Shown here in pieces: positions 23,384 to 37,109 of a stretch of DNA of 64,000 nt. Location of the stretch: assembly GCA_019009955.1 (NCBI GenBank), contig CM032230.1, positions 28,673,501 through 28,737,500 of the forward strand, in the 5' to 3' direction. The notes under the pieces are model-generated. The model was given only the letters and a program-made list of their open reading frames with translations, made no database searches and was not told where the DNA came from. A program made the translations under genes and the position numbers. The DNA comes from Riptortus pedestris. Lineage: Eukaryota > Arthropoda > Insecta > Hemiptera > Alydidae. How positions within the stretch are numbered: position 1 is the first letter of the stretch; each line of letters begins with the position of its first letter.

Positions 23384-23442
23384 ACGTTTTCCTGACTGAG
23401 ATACAGAGATAAATTTGTGGAGCCACGGCAACATTCAGTATT

Positions 23443-23562
23443 TTAGCAGATTTCCCTCAAGGGAAATGAGCTATTGAGGTCGTACTCATGATGCAATTTG
23501 CGAAACATTTCTTCAAATATTCATCGGCACTATCAAGGAGATGACGAAAATGGGGTCTGCTC

Positions 23563-23647
<85 letters not shown>

Positions 23648-24321
23648 TGTTAACGCTCTAGCGGTCGCTATTTTTGTTTTATCGTTACCACTCTTAACTC
23701 GATATTTAAACGTTTTATGCAAAAAGACAGATCAAGTTCGTTAATGGCTGAAATCGGACCAGTGGGAGGGGGGGGTTTAGAGGGGGAGATTTTTGAAAAT
23801 TCGAAATATCTCCGTTACAGTACGTCGGATCGAAAAATTTTACAGAATCAGTCTTATTGCAAATTGAATTTACTGTAAATACTGACATATACATTTATTC
23901 TCTATCTTGAATATTAACCGAGATATTTGCATTTTTATGAAGTCGGTGGTCGGGTATAGTTCGGATTAGATCGGCCATTTCGGTCAGAATTCTGCTCAGG
24001 TGGAAGTTTCTTCTAACCTTACCTGTCGTTTCTAACCTTACCTTACCTTCGTTACTTTGTGAGATTTATGCAAATACGTTCTGATCATCCGCCCCCCCCT
24101 TCTTTAGTTCTTGGACTGCTAAAATTTGAGTTATTAAAAGATATATTAATCTTACTATTCAGAAGCCTTTCAGTAGGGAATTTATTTTAATTAACTGAAA
24201 GATTTCTCATTACCGTTTGTATTTAATCAGGGTAGTATTGTGTTACCAGTATGCAGATTTCTCTATTGTAAAACTTCACATGGAAAATCTGCTTAGTTTA
24301 CGCTGCCCCTGCGTGACGGAC
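23443..24321 (+). mobile_element. Family A repeat, complete, longest AT tract
   Basis: TTAGCAGATTTCCC with palindrome CCCTCAAGGG at 23443; (AT)n 23569-23644; G-run near 23765; central module with 'TCGGGTATAGTTCGGATTA' and TTACCTTACC, shared with the copy at 63395-64000. It ends CTGCCCCTGCG-TGACGGAC at 24321. Confidence 0.9.
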
Positions 24322-24398
24322 TTTTTATTTTCAGCATTCAATTAACCACTACTTCTAAGCATTGGATTGTAACTGACTGTGAATTAAATTGCAACGTT

Positions 24399-24840
24399 GT
24401 CTGTTAACGCTCTAGCGGTCGCAATTTTTGTTTGATCGTTTCCAAACTATATATTTAAACGTTTTATGTAAAAAGACAGATCAAGTTCGTTAACGGCTGA
24501 AATCGGATCAGTGGGAGGGGGGGGGGGTTAGAGGGGGTATTTTCGAAAATTCGAAAATCTCCGTTACCATTAGTTGGAACAAAAAATTGTATAGAACTAA
24601 TCTTATTGTACATTAAATTTACTATAAATTTTGTTCTATTTATATTTATTCTCTATCTTGAATACTAACCGAGATATTTGCATTTTTATTAATTCTGGAC
24701 CGATAACGGGTGACGGAATTTCCCGCCAAAAGCTAGTTCGGCTATTTGCCGTAACTGTTCAGCTCTCGTATGGAGATTTCTCTATTGTATAACTTCACGT
24801 GGGAAATCTGCTTAGTTTACGCAGCCCCTGCGTGACGGAC
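24399..24840 (+). mobile_element. Family A repeat, 5' end missing, adjacent to previous copy
   Basis: Begins abruptly at GTCTGTTAACGCTCTAGCGG, the point right after the AT tract in other copies. It contains the G-run and the 'GTTCGGCTATTTGCCG' module and ends CGCAGCCCCTGCG-TGACGGAC at 24840. The sharp loss at the tract boundary suggests breakage at the microsatellite. Confidence 0.85.
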
Positions 24841-26482
<1,642 letters not shown>

Positions 26483-26590
26483 TTATATTTATTTATTGGA
26501 GCTTCGCATCTTCGACGATGTTGCTCTAAACAAAAGCATTCGTAACTTAAAAAACAAAACAATACAAAAAAAAAATTAACAAAATTAAAC
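26483..26590 (-). mobile_element. Short retroposon tail (family E), second copy
   Basis: A TTTA-type tail, then GGAGCTTCGCATCTTCGACGATGTTGCTC, matching the copy at 9871-9977 in order. No target duplication was identified. Confidence 0.5.
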
Positions 26591-26965
26591 AAAACAGAAA
26601 TGGAACACAAAACACAAAAGGAAAACAAAACAGATAAGGAACACAAAACGCAAAAGGAACACAAACCAGAAAAGGAACACAGAACACAAAAGGAACAAAA
26701 AACATAAAAGGAACACAAAACATAAAAGGATTACAAAACATAAAAGGATGTTATATTACAAACAGAGAGAAAACACGAAAAACAGAGATGATATCAAAAC
26801 AAAAATGGAAAAGAAACAGAAATGCAACTCAAAACAGAACTGGAAAAAAAAATAGAACACAAAAGGTGAAATTAAACACAAAAACGGAACTAGAACTCAA
26901 AAATGGAAATGGAACTCAAAAACAATATGGAAATAAAAAAACAAATATTGAACACAACAAAGAAA
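26591..26965. repeat. Degenerate A-rich minisatellite
   Basis: Irregular tandem units of about 15-17 bp built on GGAACACAAAACA(C/T)AAAA, strongly purine-rich on the plus strand. On the minus strand it reads as a Cys/Phe/Val-rich repeat frame, which is an artefact. It starts right after the family E tail. Confidence 0.8.
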
Positions 26966-27309
26966 AAAAATATATGAACAAGAGAACAAATAAAGACAAA
27001 ATTCAAAGCTAGGTGCAAAACTGTAAATCAAAACTATTGATATTGGACAATAGAGAAATCATTAATAAAATATTTAAATATTCAATAAATAAATCAATAA
27101 TTAAAATAAAATTGGTGTATAAAATGAATAAAAAAAATTTTAAATAATTAAGGTTTACATAAAATATAAGTTGTTACTGGTGACTGTTTACATAAAACTC
27201 TGTACCTCCCTAATACGCACTCCAGTGAGTGATACCTCAACCATGAAGACACCTCAATGCTATAAAATATTTACATATACTTCAAACTTATATACATGGA
27301 TAATATTCT
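26966..27309. other. AT-rich DNA
   Basis: Nothing recognised. Confidence 0.4.
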
Positions 27310-27846
27310 GACACCCTCATAACGCCGTAACGTATATAATATTCATGTAATGTTAAAATTATAGTCATAATATGATCATAGCTTTAATAAAATAGGACAA
27401 TAGTTGTAATATTATATAATAACAGTTGTAACATGATATCTGTAATATAAGAATGTAATAGGTATAATATAGTATAATTGACAAAAGATAATATACCAAA
27501 GACACACCGACACACCTTAACTGATATACAAACACTTAAGGCAGTGACCATGCTAAATGTAAACCTTAAGGCATTTGAAAACATGTATATAAAATTTACC
27601 TTAGTAAAGCAATTCTAGTTTTGGTAGATACAATGAGCATAAGCACCACTCTGTTACACTGTGGTTAAATAACAATGTGCAGCACATATAAAGTAGTAAT
27701 CGTTTTACAGCACTGAAGAAAAGAAAAGAAAATTCCCGAAATATTGGCATAAACTAAAACTCCTTTCATCAGCATTGACCACGAATAACAAAGACACCAG
27801 CTCACCATCTAAAATAATAACCTCGTCAAAAACTTCTATACAATTT

Positions 27847-27911
<65 letters not shown>
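27310..27911 (+). mobile_element. Penelope-like non-coding repeat (family B) copy 1
   Basis: The block of TAATATTATA/AACAGTTGTAACAT units is followed by 'CTTAAGGCAGTGACCATGCTA', then TTTTACAGCACTGAAGA and a decayed GAAA partner (CCGAAATATTGG). It ends CATTGACCACGAATAAC and an (AT)n tract at 27846-27911. Homologous in order to the copies at 36664-37105 and 37106-37960. The Penelope assignment is inference from the CTGANGA..GAAA motif. Confidence 0.55.
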
Positions 27912-27916
<5 letters not shown>

Positions 27917-28032
27917 CACATACGCATACGTACATGAGTTTCAAACTAGTCAATGTATTCTAATAGATAACATTTATAAAAGGATCAAATGTTGAATGGT
28001 TACCTAAAGGCAACGAAATTAAAAGAAAAAAA

Positions 28033-28569
28033 GTCCGTCACGCAGGGGCTGCGTAAACTAAGCAGATTTCCCACGTGAAGTTTTACAATAGAGGAATCTC
28101 CCTAATAACAATTGTAGTAGTAAGAAACCTCTAAACCTAAAACATTATTAAGGGCGTAATAACCCAGTAGTTTCTAGCCCCAAAAAACAGTTAACCTTAC
28201 CTCTAAACCTATTCACGAGGGACGAATAGTTATGGAAACGGCCGCCAGAGCTCTCGGTGGAAAGTCGGAACATAGCCTACTGGTGACCACACGCAGAATG
28301 CAAATGCAAATATCTCGGTTAATATTCAAGATACAGAATAAATGTATAGAACAATATTTATAGTAAATTTAATTTGCAATAAGATTTATTCTATACAATT
28401 TTTCGATCCGACGCATAATAACGGAGATATTTTGAATTTTCAATAAACCCCCCTCCCACTGGTCCGATTTCAGCCATTAACGAACTTGATCTTCCTTTTT
28501 ACATAAAACCACTAAATACCGAGTTTGGTCAAAATCAAACTCAAATTGCGACCGCTAGAGCGTTAACAG

Positions 28570-28627
<58 letters not shown>

Positions 28628-28747
28628 GAACGGACCTCATTTTCGTCATCTCCTGGGTAGGATCGATGGACATTTGAAGAATTTTTTCGAAACTCGCATC
28701 ATGAGTACGACCTCAATAGCTGATTTCCCTTAAAGGAAATCTGCTAA
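28033..28747 (-). mobile_element. Family A repeat, complete
   Basis: The hairpin end GTCCGTCACGCAGG-GGCTGCG is at 28033. The central module ('CCCAGTAGTTTCTAGCCCC', 'GGTGGAAAGTCGG') is shared with the copy at 34496-35239. (AT)n lies at about 28575-28621. It ends GGAAATCTGCTAA at 28747. No G-run: the C-run before the conserved block is short. Confidence 0.9.
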
Positions 28748-29206
28748 AAAAGTAAGGCATGCTTTTAAATATTATAGACAAGAAAAGAAAATAGAAGTGT
28801 TTATAAGATAAAAATAAAATTCAGTAATGCACTGTTCAAATGGACATATTCCCTCTATTCTTACAAAGATGATATGAAGTGCCGGGTAATATTTGAATTG
28901 ATGAACGCACATCAATAATGTTTGATAAAATATGTTAGGCAGAATAAGGCTCCGAAGTCGATGTCTTGAGGTATAAGAGGTAGGTTTTTCACATATAAGT
29001 TAGATAATGGTAGTTTATGACGTCATAAAGAGTGGAGATGGGCCCATTTGCGTCATTATTCCCCTAAATGGCTGCTCGTTCTCTAAAACCACATTATTAA
29101 CTCCTCTTCAACCTTCTTTTTCTCAAGTTGGAGATGTGAACCTCTGATCATTCCAATCTACGAAACGCAGAGAGCATCATTCATTATATGTCTAAAGTAT
29201 TTTAAA
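28748..29206. other. Unique DNA
   Basis: No recognisable feature. Confidence 0.4.
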
Positions 29207-30045
29207 AAAACCGTCACACTAGAGCTGTGAAAAACTAAGAATATTTCCTACGTGCTGATAAGACAGACTAACTAAGTTATCTCACCATATATTCTCTATT
29301 TCCATATAAAATCATCGATGAAATATATGGGGGTTTACTGAGGGTGAAAACTCGAACTTGTGTTAGATGTGCATGTATTACATCTAGTTACATGTGATAA
29401 GATATTTTGAAAACAATATTGTTATTTAATATTGAAAAAAAAAATCATGATATGATATGTACCATTCTTGGACTGGCACGGTTCACTAGTCGCTATAAAA
29501 ATCATAGAAAAAGATGTAGCCGTTAATTTAGTTTCTTTGAGTAGTAGAATTTCTCCTGTTGAAGCGTAATATGGACGTGAAACTTGTTGAGAAATAAAAA
29601 TAAATTTGAAGTTTTCATTTTTTATTGACATTCCACCATAGACTAATTTAGTAAAGTTAAACAGGTCATACTTTCACAATATTTTTGTTTAATATTGAAA
29701 AAAAAAATATGTTTCACGATATATTGGCTTGTTGTTAAAGTGCGATGGCTTAAAGAGCTAAAAAAAGGAGTTTACTCAAGTCTGAAAATTAAAAAAAGCA
29801 GTAGACTCGGTTAATATTAAACAGGGCAATTGTGTATGGAAAAATAAATATAGAAAACTAAATTGGAAACAAGGTTCCTTAGATACGATATTATATACTT
29901 TTCTATCCAACTTACATAGCTAGTCAGACTCTGACTTCAGTAGTTAATATTTTACGAGAACCGCTTAAATATAGAGTTTGGTAACGATTAAACAAAAATT
30001 TTGACAGCTAGAGCAGGACCAGACAAGTGTATATGTATGTGCATA
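29207..30045 (-). mobile_element. Old family A remnant, long form
   Basis: Order-conserved but diverged pieces: CCGTCACACTAGAGCTGTG at 29207, 'GGTTTACTCAAGTCTGAAAATT', 'GACTCGGTTAATATT', and 'TTTGGTAACGATTAAACAAAAATT' to about 30045. No AT tract remains. Confidence 0.5.
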
Positions 30046-30160
30046 TATATAGAAGTGTCTGTAAGTCATGAATCACGATCAGTGGATTTTATGATTTATA
30101 TCATTATTTCCAATCAAAGTTGTCAAATAACCGGGTTTGAACGTGCGGGGGTGTATGTAC

Positions 30161-30774
30161 TTTTTTCTGTAATCGTTGAATAATGGTAACATTACTAAAC
30201 TGAAATGTGTGAAGAAAGTGAAACATTTTGCAATGGAGGGAACAAAGTAATCATTTTCTTCACAAGTGAAGAAAGTGAATTGCCTTCTTAATTAGTAATA
30301 AGTATAAATTAAAAAATAATTTGAAGTTGGAAATTAAATGCTTTTAAATGTTTCTTAACATTGTAAGAATTTATTTTAACAAAATAAACTGAAATGTGAA
30401 TGACTTATTGGTGGAAATAATCAATATATTTTAAAATTTAAATATAATAATAATTACCTTCCTTGTTTATAACCTGCACTTGTTTATAACTGCACTACTT
30501 CACAATCATCACTAGTTGTTTTATAACTATGCTTATAACCTTTCACAACCATGCTTATAACCATAATCTTCACAACATCCTAATTTTGTTCATATTCTGG
30601 TTAGATCTGATCGTGTATTACACGATTACAGAAAAAATTTAATATTACTTTCGTGACGAAAGTAGAATTTACAACTCTCGTGAAATTACCACACTCGCTT
30701 CGCTCGTGTGGGTAAACGTTTCATTCGAGTTGTAAAATGATTTACTTTCGACACTTGTATAATAAATAACTATT
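30161..30774. mobile_element. Hairpin-bearing repeat (family C) copy 1
   Basis: About 0.6 kb, near-identical to 57945-58574. It begins TTTTTTCTGTAATCG and repeats that motif inverted at 30623-30637. A palindrome around TTCTTCACAAGTGAAGAA lies near 30260, and about 100 bp at 30650-30751 form a long imperfect hairpin (GAAAGTAG..ACAACTC against GAGTTGT..TTACTTTC, centre CTCGCTTCGCTCG). No coding capacity; MITE-like. Confidence 0.7.
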
Positions 30775-31439
30775 CTTTCTGTCCAAAAAAAATCCTATTT
30801 CTGTACATTCAAAACCTGAGCATTTGAAAACCCCTTTTGGAATTATACAGATATGAAATAAGTACACAATATACCATCTTGCGGACCACTAAAAAAACAA
30901 ATTATAAAAGTGTCCATTTAATATAGAAAGGGTGGAGGTAATGCCATCTAATGGTTACTAAATGAGGATCGTAAATATACAATATCGGTTAATGCTAAAG
31001 GAGCTTGCAGAATTTTAATATAATGGAAAATTATTTTCAGCATGCCTAGTTGAATATTTCATTTCCAAAGCCATCAAATATCAATTTGATGTCGAATTAG
31101 TAATTCAACGGAGAATATTAAATTACAAATCTTTATTTTATTATATTTACATTATATAGAGCTATTTTTGCAGTAGGTTTATTAAATATTTTATTATGAG
31201 ACCCATTTTATATTTTAAACATAAAAGGACAAAAGTCAATATATTTAGTGATATTTCCTTTTTTATCATAATAAAAAGACTAAGTGATCAGAATTTGAAA
31301 TGTACTCAGTTTTATATAAAGTAAAAGTCAAACAAATTATAAGTGGGGTTCTAATGAGTTTAATTGTAAAAATTAAAACTCCCAAAACATCGGTTTTATA
31401 AACGTTTTCTATCCAACTCATAGCTACAGACATATTTCG
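30775..31439. other. AT-rich DNA
   Basis: Nothing recognised. Confidence 0.4.
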
Positions 31440-31612
31440 AACTTTCAAAATTTTCTCTAAACCTCCCCCTCCCGCTGGTATATATATAATTTGGAACAGA
31501 AATCATCCTTATAAAATCATTCTCGTCATCTACTAGGTAGGAATGACAGACATTTGAGATAATATTTTGAAAACCGCATCATGAGTACAACCAAAATGGC
31601 TGACCTGCTCGT
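31440..31612 (-). mobile_element. Family A remnant, TTAGCAG side only
   Basis: Retains the C-run near 31465, a tiny AT tract, 'CTACTAGGTAGGAATGACAGACATTTG' and 'CATGAGTACAACC.AAATGGCTGA'. The terminus is lost. Confidence 0.5.
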
Positions 31613-34495
31613 TGGGAAGATAACTTGATATTTTAAAGTTAAGTTAAATAGGAAGTTAAATCTACATTAAATAAGACAGTTAATGAACTTAGCCGTAATA
31701 AAAATGAATAGTTTTTATTAGCCTAGTGTTGTTTCTTGAATGCTGGATCAGAAATAGATAGAAGATCATGATTAAGACAGCATAAATGTTCGGTATGAAT
31801 AACAATATTTTCCATGTGTTTATTTTATTGAATTAATTTATTAATTTTTACCTAGAATTTTCTTTGTTTCACCTATCACGTGTGGTCAGAAAGTGTATTT
31901 ATTTTAAAAATTTAGTTGCATGTTTTTAGAGGTTTAATGGCCGAATTCATACAAATACTTATTAGATATTGAATTCAATGCTAACACATTTGTTGAGTTT
32001 GAAAAATAATTGTCATAATTTGTATGTAAAGATGTAGCTTATACTCTAAAAGATAACAGCTTTCAATAAATTGTTCTGTGGTTAGTAAGAACTTTTCTTC
32101 ATACAACAGCTGCATATTATTTAATTACCTATGTTTTCCTAAGCTTTATGAAGCCTTCAAATTTTATAAATGCTTTAATACTTTATTGTTTTCATTTAGG
32201 GACGAATTAAGCTCAAAATTAAATATTCAAGTGGATAACTGGGAGGAAGCGCTCTGCTCCCTACATTAAGACTCATAAAGTATGAATCTCTCTGAATTAA
32301 CTCCACCTGGGCCAACTGAAGAAAGGGCGGAAAAGTATTAGGCTCAAATATATTACACTTCAATTCTATCTCGCCCTCTCTCTCACTCTCCCTTTCCCTC
32401 TCTATAACTTTTTGACATATGAATGAAATATGCTTATGGGACAAAGGCTCTTTTGAGGAAAGAACCAATAGACATATAAACGTTTGGTGTTAAATTTTTC
32501 TTGAGTTGGAGTCTTAAACTATAACCGAAAACTAAAAATTCATTAGACAAGTTATTTTTTCTGAGCCCTAATTTCCAGGTTGACGATGTTATGGGATTTC
32601 CATTTTACATTACTCCCAGGAACTATTTCATTAAAACAATATTTATACTTTTTATTCAACCACTAAGCTGATATAATCAAAGCTAGAGCAGGTATTACAC
32701 ATTTACCGTAATAGAAATACTAAATTACTGAATATACAACAAATTAAATTCTCCAAATTGACTGTTTGAATTTACTGAGTAAAGTTAACAAATAAAATTC
32801 AAAACAGTGTTTAATGTTTTAATATTAAAATTCTTGTATGTCTGTGTGTCCTTTTCTTTCTCAATCTCATAAAAGGATCTCAACGGATTTAAATTTGGTT
32901 CATATGCAGTGGGTAACTCAGGTATAAAAATAAAAGATGCGGATTATTCAAGTAGAAGTGAGGGTAACTTCAATTAGGGAACATATACTCATTAATATAT
33001 TCGTCACTAATGTCTATGAAAAATTTGAACAACATATTGTGCTTAGAATGAATTTTTCTGCAAAATAATTGTTCTGTTCAGTTTATGGACTCTAATTCTA
33101 ATATCTAAATTAAGTTTCAAGAAAATAATCAGAGATGTAGTATCATTGGTTTGAATATACTTGACGATATGTAGTGGGTTAAAATTGTAAATAATTCAAA
33201 TTTAATCACAAATTGCACTGAATAATTACTTACTCAAATCTCTCAATAGTAATCTCACAACCCTAATTGTTGATTTTATATTTCAAAGCTAATGAAAATT
33301 AATTAATTAATTTTCTTTGCAGTGTCACAACAATACAGACATTCATTTACAAAACATGTATTTCCAATATTATAAGGTTCATTTTAAAAAATGTTAATTT
33401 ATTAAAAATTAAAATGAAAAATAATGGGGGGAAAAGTTACAATTAATAGATTTGGGCGGAAATAGAAATTTTAAGGTTTCCAATATAATTTTTACATTGG
33501 GGGATTATACAATAACATAATTACTTATGAAAGTAACAACCACTCGCTTCATCAAATTAAACGTTTCAATTTTATCGCTTTGGGCCTTGGAAAGTTGTTT
33601 CTTTATTTCACTTGAATTTGAGGTGAGATAAAAAATAAATAAGCAGTCAGGGGACTGCAGGTAGAAGTGAAAACTCCTTTAGCTTTGATGCTCAATTTTG
33701 GCATTGCTGAGAAATTTTTTTTACGAAGTCTTATTTTAAAAATATTTTTAGTTATTTATCAATAAGTAACAGTTATGTTCTATTTTACATGAAAAAATGA
33801 AATGACAAAAATAATAGTGATACAAAATAATAAAATAATGATAATAATAAAAATAATGTACCACGAATTGTTTTATTTATCAATATAAAATACTATACAT
33901 AATTATTTCAGTTATTTTACATAAAAGAAAAAAACCCTGTTAAAGGGTTAAGTCAATTATTGTTATTTTCATTTCCAGTGCTCAGGAAAAAATATGATCA
34001 GTTTCGACAGTACATATAAGGGGAATTTAATTAGGGTTATGGATATACGAAAATGTTAAATGGGTTTTATTATTACTTTTAAACCCCATTGAAAAGAAGC
34101 AGAGAATCTTAAATTTTAAATAAGTTGTCGAATGATTACTCAAAGTTTAGATTTATTCTTTTTGATCCGCCATAAAGTATCAAAGGGCCACACCTAGTAG
34201 TCGAATACATTGGGTTCTATCGGAAACTACACTATTCATATTGTTGCGAAAACTGGATAGTCAAAAAACTATTATATGTTAAGGACATAGATCAGATGAA
34301 AGAACGGGCAATGCCTGCCAAATGGCACGATGTCAGTCCTTTCATGAGTTGAAGAGGCCGAATGGTTGTTTTATTATTTCTAAAATACATGAAGGCATAC
34401 ACATATCTTTCTGTTTATATGCATAAATCTTTAAGATTTTAAATATCTACATTATAAAAAGATGAAACTGCTTTAATGTTACAAACTTTTACATT
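31613..34495. other. Long unique AT-rich segment
   Basis: About 2.9 kb, the longest stretch without a recognised repeat in this half. No exon with paired splice sites or a known domain was found. Consistent with intron or intergenic DNA. Confidence 0.4.
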
Positions 34496-34612
34496 TTAGC
34501 AGATCCTTAAGGGAAATCAGCTATTGAGGTCGTACTCATGATGCGAGTTTCGAAAAATTTCTTCAAATGTCCATCGATCCTACCCAGGAGATGACGAAAA
34601 TGAGGTCCGTTC

Positions 34613-34682
<70 letters not shown>

Positions 34683-35239
34683 GTGTTAACTCTCTAGCGG
34701 TCGCTATTTTTGTTTGTTTGTTTGATCGTTACCAAACTCGGAATTTAATCGTTTTATGTAAAAAGGAAGATCAAGTTCGTTAACGGCTGAAATCGGACCA
34801 GTGGGAGGGGGGTTTAGAGGGGGGATTTTTGAAAATTCAAAATATCTCCATTATTATGCGTCGGATCGAAAAATTGTATAGATTAAATCTTATTGCAAAT
34901 TAAATGTACTATAAATATTGTTCTATAGATTTATTCTGTATCTTGAATATTAACCGAGATATTTGCATTTGTATTCTGCGTGTGGTCACCAGTAGGCTAT
35001 GTTCGGACTTTCCGCCGAGAGGTCTGGCGGGCGTTTCCTTAACTATTCGTCCCTCGTGAATAGGTTTAGAGGTTAGGTTAACTGTTTTTTGGGGCTAGAA
35101 ACTACTGGGTTATTACGCCCTAAATAATTTTTTAGGTTTAGAGGTTTCTTACTACTACAGTTGTTATTAGGCAGATTTCTCTATTGTAAAACTTCACGTG
35201 GGAAATCTGCTTAGTTTACGCAGCCCCTGCGTGACGTAC
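34496..35239 (+). mobile_element. Family A repeat, complete
   Basis: TTAGCAGATCC at 34496 has lost part of the 5' palindrome. (AT)n 34618-34679. The conserved block contains a duplicated TTTGTTTG. The module 'CACCAGTAGGCTATGTTCGG' and 'TTTTTGGGGCTAGAAACTACTG' is the complement of that in 28033-28747. The hairpin end CGCAGCCCCTGCG-TGACGTAC ends at 35239. Confidence 0.9.
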
Positions 35240-35937
35240 TTTTTCAAGTGTAGTGACCGTTAGGTTTCAAAGGCGATTAGGAATTTTGGTTATTTGCATC
35301 ACCATTAAATTGCATACGATAAACGCAACTTAAAATCTTTCAGAAGTCCGACAGAAAAAGTATAGGAAAAATTGTATGATGGTTGAGTGAAAGGGGAAGA
35401 CTATAAGAGAAAGCGTGACGCAGAGTAAAGGATGAAGTGATAGCCCACATAGAATAATGTATATATTTCAGTGATAGATGTTTTCTTTTCTCTATTCACT
35501 TGGGAAAACCCCGCCGCTATCTCCGATGGTAAATGCCAGTGGTTGGGGCCGCCTCTGCAATTCCTACCATAAAGCAAAATACCTTTCAAAGACAAAGGAC
35601 AAAGAGGTAAAATACTCTTGAGTCGACTACTGTGCAGCAATGCTGATATTCCTAGGTATAGAATATAGACCCTTTCAAGATCACTGCCTGCACTGAGCAA
35701 TGGAAACTTGCTTTATGTATCAACAAAATATATACCTGTTTATGAAATGGTAACAAAACTGTTCAATAGAATACCTTTCTTTCCTTCAACATGGAAGATT
35801 ATCATCAATATTAAGGTTAATGATTGTCCCTGTTACATTGGGGCGAACGTTCGCGACGTTTTGAAGTCAGATGTGTTAGGACCGACTAGAATATTGGTCT
35901 GGCATGCACCTTTTGGGGAGAGATGAATTTACAAGAA
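35240..35937. other. Unassigned segment with a 99-codon minus-strand frame
   Basis: The frame 35401-35700 includes GILLYGRNCRGGPNHWHLPS, which looks less random than the AT-rich spacers, but I recognise no family and see no convincing splice sites. It may be an old gene fragment. Confidence 0.25.
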
Positions 35938-36660
35938 GTCCGTCACGCAGGGGCTGCGTCATCTATCCCACGTGAAGTTTTACAAATTATAAATCTACAT
36001 TGTGGTAACACTTGACACAACAGCAAATATTAAGTGGATACATACAATTATAATGAGAAATGAACCAGTCAAATTACATTTTTAATAACCTCGACAACAG
36101 GAAGCGTCTACGTCGAATTGTAAACAAAAAAGAAAAAAAAAGTCATCCAACCTCTCAGAGCTGAATAGATAGATAGAAATATTCTTAATCTGGAAGAAAA
36201 AGAATTATTTTAATATATCGGAATATAATATATTAATTTTATTGAAAACTATTTATTATATCTGGTACTGTAATTTATATTATTATTATTTATTAACGTC
36301 CACTTTTTGCTACTCAGGCTAATTAGGACGGCTTATCTACAGGTTACCACCTTTTTCTAGCCAGGGTGGGATTTTAGGACGTTATTTAATGAATTTCGTC
36401 ACTAAATAATTTCCTTTGCCCAGGCACGAATCGAACTCGCCACTCTCGGTTTGCCATGTGAGATACAGGTCAACGCTTTAACTCGCATGGCTAACATGAG
36501 CCCCACTGTAATTTATAATGAACCAGAATAATGTAAATCACTCTAATTTCAGTAATGCAAGAACAAAAGGTGGGGGAGGGCGTAAAAATATATTTGCTTG
36601 GATCTCATCTACGAAAGATTATTTGAACACAATATTTGGTATTTCGGCTTAAGACGATTC
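35938..36660 (-). mobile_element. Family A repeat, long form, hairpin half, with SINE inserted
   Basis: GTCCGTCACGCAGG-GGCTGCG at about 35938, small deletion, then long-form module pieces ('GACAACAGGAAGCGTCTACG', 'CTATTTATTATATCTGGTACTG'). The SINE (36279-36504) is inserted in ACTGTAATTTAT. The module resumes and fades near 36660. The conserved block, AT tract and TTAGCAG end are missing. Confidence 0.8.
36279..36504 (-). mobile_element. tRNA-derived SINE inside family A, with target-site duplication
   Basis: Full-length: the minus strand starts GGGGCTCATGTTAGCCATG and box B is GAGTTCGATTCG. The tail is a TAATAATAATA-type repeat. Direct repeats ACTGTAATTTAT at 36267-36278 and 36505-36516; removing the SINE restores the sequence seen in other family A copies, so SINE activity is younger than this family A copy. 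Confidence 0.95.
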
Positions 36661-36663
36661 ATG

Positions 36664-37071
36664 GTTTGTTGTATATTATAATTATTATACTACAGCTATT
36701 ATATTATGTTACAACTATTGCCATATTTTATTATAGCTATTATAGTATAATAATTATAATATAGTTCAACAAACATAAGATAATAAACTATAGACATGCT
36801 TAACATATATAAAAAGACATAGGCTTGTGACCTTCTCTGTGTAAACAGACCAATGAAGGTTACAACCAGTGTTCCTAATGGAACCACAAGTGCAATAAAT
36901 ATAAAGTAGTGCCTGTATTTTTACAGCCCTAAAGAAGAGAAAATAAATATTCTCGAAATATTGGCATAATCTATGATTTTTTTCAACAACATTGACCAAC
37001 ACTTCAAGAAACAATAACAACACCATACATAAAAATAACGTGGTCGAAAATATCAACACAATTATATATAC

Positions 37072-37105
<34 letters not shown>
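36664..37105 (+). mobile_element. Penelope-like non-coding repeat (family B) copy 2
   Basis: ATTATAATTATTATACTACAGC-type tandem DNA, then the 'CTTGTGACCTTCTCTGTGTAAAC' block, TTTTACAGCCCT, then CTAAAGA..GAGAAAATAAATATTCTC-GAAA at about 36935-36965. It ends CATTGACCAACACTTC and (AT)n at 37077-37105. The G of CTGANGA is mutated to A. Confidence 0.6.
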
Positions 37106-37109
<4 letters not shown>

